Source of the DNA: Enterococcus sp. HY326
GTDB lineage: Bacteria; Bacillota; Bacilli; Lactobacillales; Enterococcaceae
Direction: 5' to 3'
NCBI RefSeq assembly: GCF_026157065.1
Contig: NZ_JANLGQ010000002.1
Coordinates: forward strand, 1 to 64,000
DNA: 64,000 nt
Position numbers and translations under genes: made by a program. How positions within the stretch are numbered: the stretch's first letter is position 1; each line of letters starts with the position of its first letter. The notes under the pieces are model-generated. The model made no database searches and was not told the origin of the DNA. It saw only the letters and a program-made list of their open reading frames with translations. Of the stretch, positions 63,091 to 64,000 are shown piece after piece.

Positions 63091-64000
63091 ATGAATGCAG
63101 CAGAGACAGTTGTTGTGATTCCGTCATTGGAACCAGACGGCAAATTAATTCAACTTTTAAAAAATATTCGTCAACATAATCATCAACTGCCCATCTTAAT
63201 TATTAATGATGGCAGCGGACCGGACTATCAGCCGATTTTTCAAGAGGCGGTGGCGGATTATCAGGCTAACTTGATTAATTTTTCAGAAAATCAGGGGAAG
63301 GGAGCCGCTCTCAAGAAAGCGATGGCAGTTATTCAAGCCGACTATCCCGACTCAAAGCAGATGGTGACAATTGATTCAGATGGTCAGCACAGCTATGAAG
63401 ATATGATGAAATGTGTTGCATTTGCGGAAGAAAATCCAGATGCCTTGGTGTTAGGTACCCGCAGTTTTGGAAAAGAGGTTCCCTTTAGAAGTAAATTTGG
63501 CAATATTTTGACTCGAAATATTTTGCGCTTTACGACGGGAATTAATATAGAAGACACGCAGACCGGCTTACGAGTGATTCCTGTAAGTATGATGGCGGAT
63601 TTTGAGCAGGTGGCAGGAGAACGTTTTGAGTATGAAACCAATATGCTGATTGCAACCAAGAATAATCAGTGGCCGCTTTTAACCCAGCCGATTTCGACGA
63701 TCTATCTTGAGGAAAATGCTTCTTCGCATTTTCGCGTGATTGCCGATTCAGTGGCGATTTACGGAATTTTTTTCAAATACCTGCTCTCCTCAGTCGCTTC
63801 ATTTTTAGTCGACGTGGTTGCCTATGCAATTTTGATTCAGTTACTAACGAATCTAACGCTGTCAGCAATTTTGTTGGCTTCGATTGGTGCTCGAGTTATT
63901 TCAGCGATTTTCAATTATTTTGTTAATCGGGAATTGGTATTCAATGAAGATAGTTCTTACAGTCTGGTGAAATATTTTAGCTTAGTGGCTATTCAGATTG
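63091..64000 (+). CDS. Glycosyltransferase family 2 with GtrA domain, 3' partial
   Basis: At least 303 codons, open to the window end. N-terminal GT2 domain: VVVIPSLEPDGKL, nucleotide-binding DGSG, TIDSDGQHSYEDM (DxD-like), GTRSFGKEVPFRSK and TQTGLRVIP, as in polyprenyl-phosphate glucosyltransferases. A GtrA-type membrane domain begins near residue 230 (FFKYLLSSVASFLVD) and is cut off. AAAGGAG before ATG. Makes lipid-linked sugar for wall or membrane glycosylation; it follows the diguanylate cyclase. Confidence 0.88.
   Translation, partial: MNAAETVVVIPSLEPDGKLIQLLKNIRQHNHQLPILIINDGSGPDYQPIFQEAVADYQANLINFSENQGKGAALKKAMAVIQADYPDSKQMVTIDSDGQHSYEDMMKCVAFAEENPDALVLGTRSFGKEVPFRSKFGNILTRNILRFTTGINIEDTQTGLRVIPVSMMADFEQVAGERFEYETNMLIATKNNQWPLLTQPISTIYLEENASSHFRVIADSVAIYGIFFKYLLSSVASFLVDVVAYAILIQLLTNLTLSAILLASIGARVISAIFNYFVNRELVFNEDSSYSLVKYFSLVAIQI

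Noticed and set aside
1-64000. tRNA, rRNA, tmRNA and insertion sequences
   Set aside because: Intergenic regions were scanned by eye for cloverleaf ends and for transposase motifs; none was recognised. A dedicated tRNA search would settle it.

Overview
The window looks like a chromosomal segment of a low-GC Gram-positive coccus of the Enterococcus group (Enterococcaceae). This is inferred from gene content: an oad (citrate/oxaloacetate) cluster end, a maeKR-maePE malate locus, a dltXABCD operon, a WxL surface-protein locus, a Y-family polymerase under a Bacillus-type LexA box, and strong AGGAGG ribosome-binding sites. The species cannot be fixed from sequence alone. A GGDEF diguanylate cyclase near the right end is not expected of E. 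faecalis-like species.

Layout. 1-2384: end of an oxaloacetate decarboxylase operon (oadB partial, a small gamma-type subunit, oadA frameshifted at a run of nine T). 2535-6268: AT-rich accessory genes of unknown role (DUF805, SAP-domain and zinc-ribbon proteins, a solitary EcsB-like permease). 6577-11597: a divergent two-component system and ABC transporter with a CPBP protease, resembling antimicrobial-peptide sensing and immunity modules. 12212-13253: rplS with a leader, and a GNAT acetyltransferase. 13326-16968: a YtrA-type GntR/ABC operon. 17169-20353: a folate operon (folB, folK, folE, a HAM1-like pyrophosphatase, folP). 20512-21615: glycerol dehydrogenase.

21824-35426 is a cell-envelope block: a beta-lactamase-fold serine hydrolase, a two-component system, a degenerate ABC-type ATPase with a membrane partner, dltXABCD, a second serine hydrolase placed directly behind dltD, and two M23 peptidoglycan hydrolases. 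It reads as a module that adds, and perhaps removes, D-alanine on teichoic acids. 35769-36966 holds a small membrane protein behind a structured leader and a free-methionine-R-sulfoxide reductase; a candidate small RNA follows at about 37055-37178.

37594-49282 appears to be an acquired or mobile-associated WxL locus: a tyrosine integrase, a winged-helix regulator, a broken beta-helix protein, three WxL proteins, a small LPXTG protein with two sorting motifs in tandem, a DUF916/DUF3324 WxL-interacting protein, a lysine-rich membrane protein, and a signal-peptidase-like protein in which both catalytic residues (Ser and Lys) are replaced. That last gene is the most interesting item: it looks like a catalytically dead peptidase, possibly an assembly factor analogous to SipA of streptococcal pili.

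49647-52475: an SOS cassette (LexA box, UmuC/UvrX-like polymerase, YolD-like protein, small protein), then a holin-like protein. 52537-58624: a HAD phosphatase and the malate locus; the MaeK kinase seems to end before its G1/G2 ATP boxes. 58787-61362: a second GntR/ABC operon ending in the decayed remnant of another ATPase. 61985-64000: a diguanylate cyclase and a GT2-GtrA glycosyltransferase cut off by the window end.
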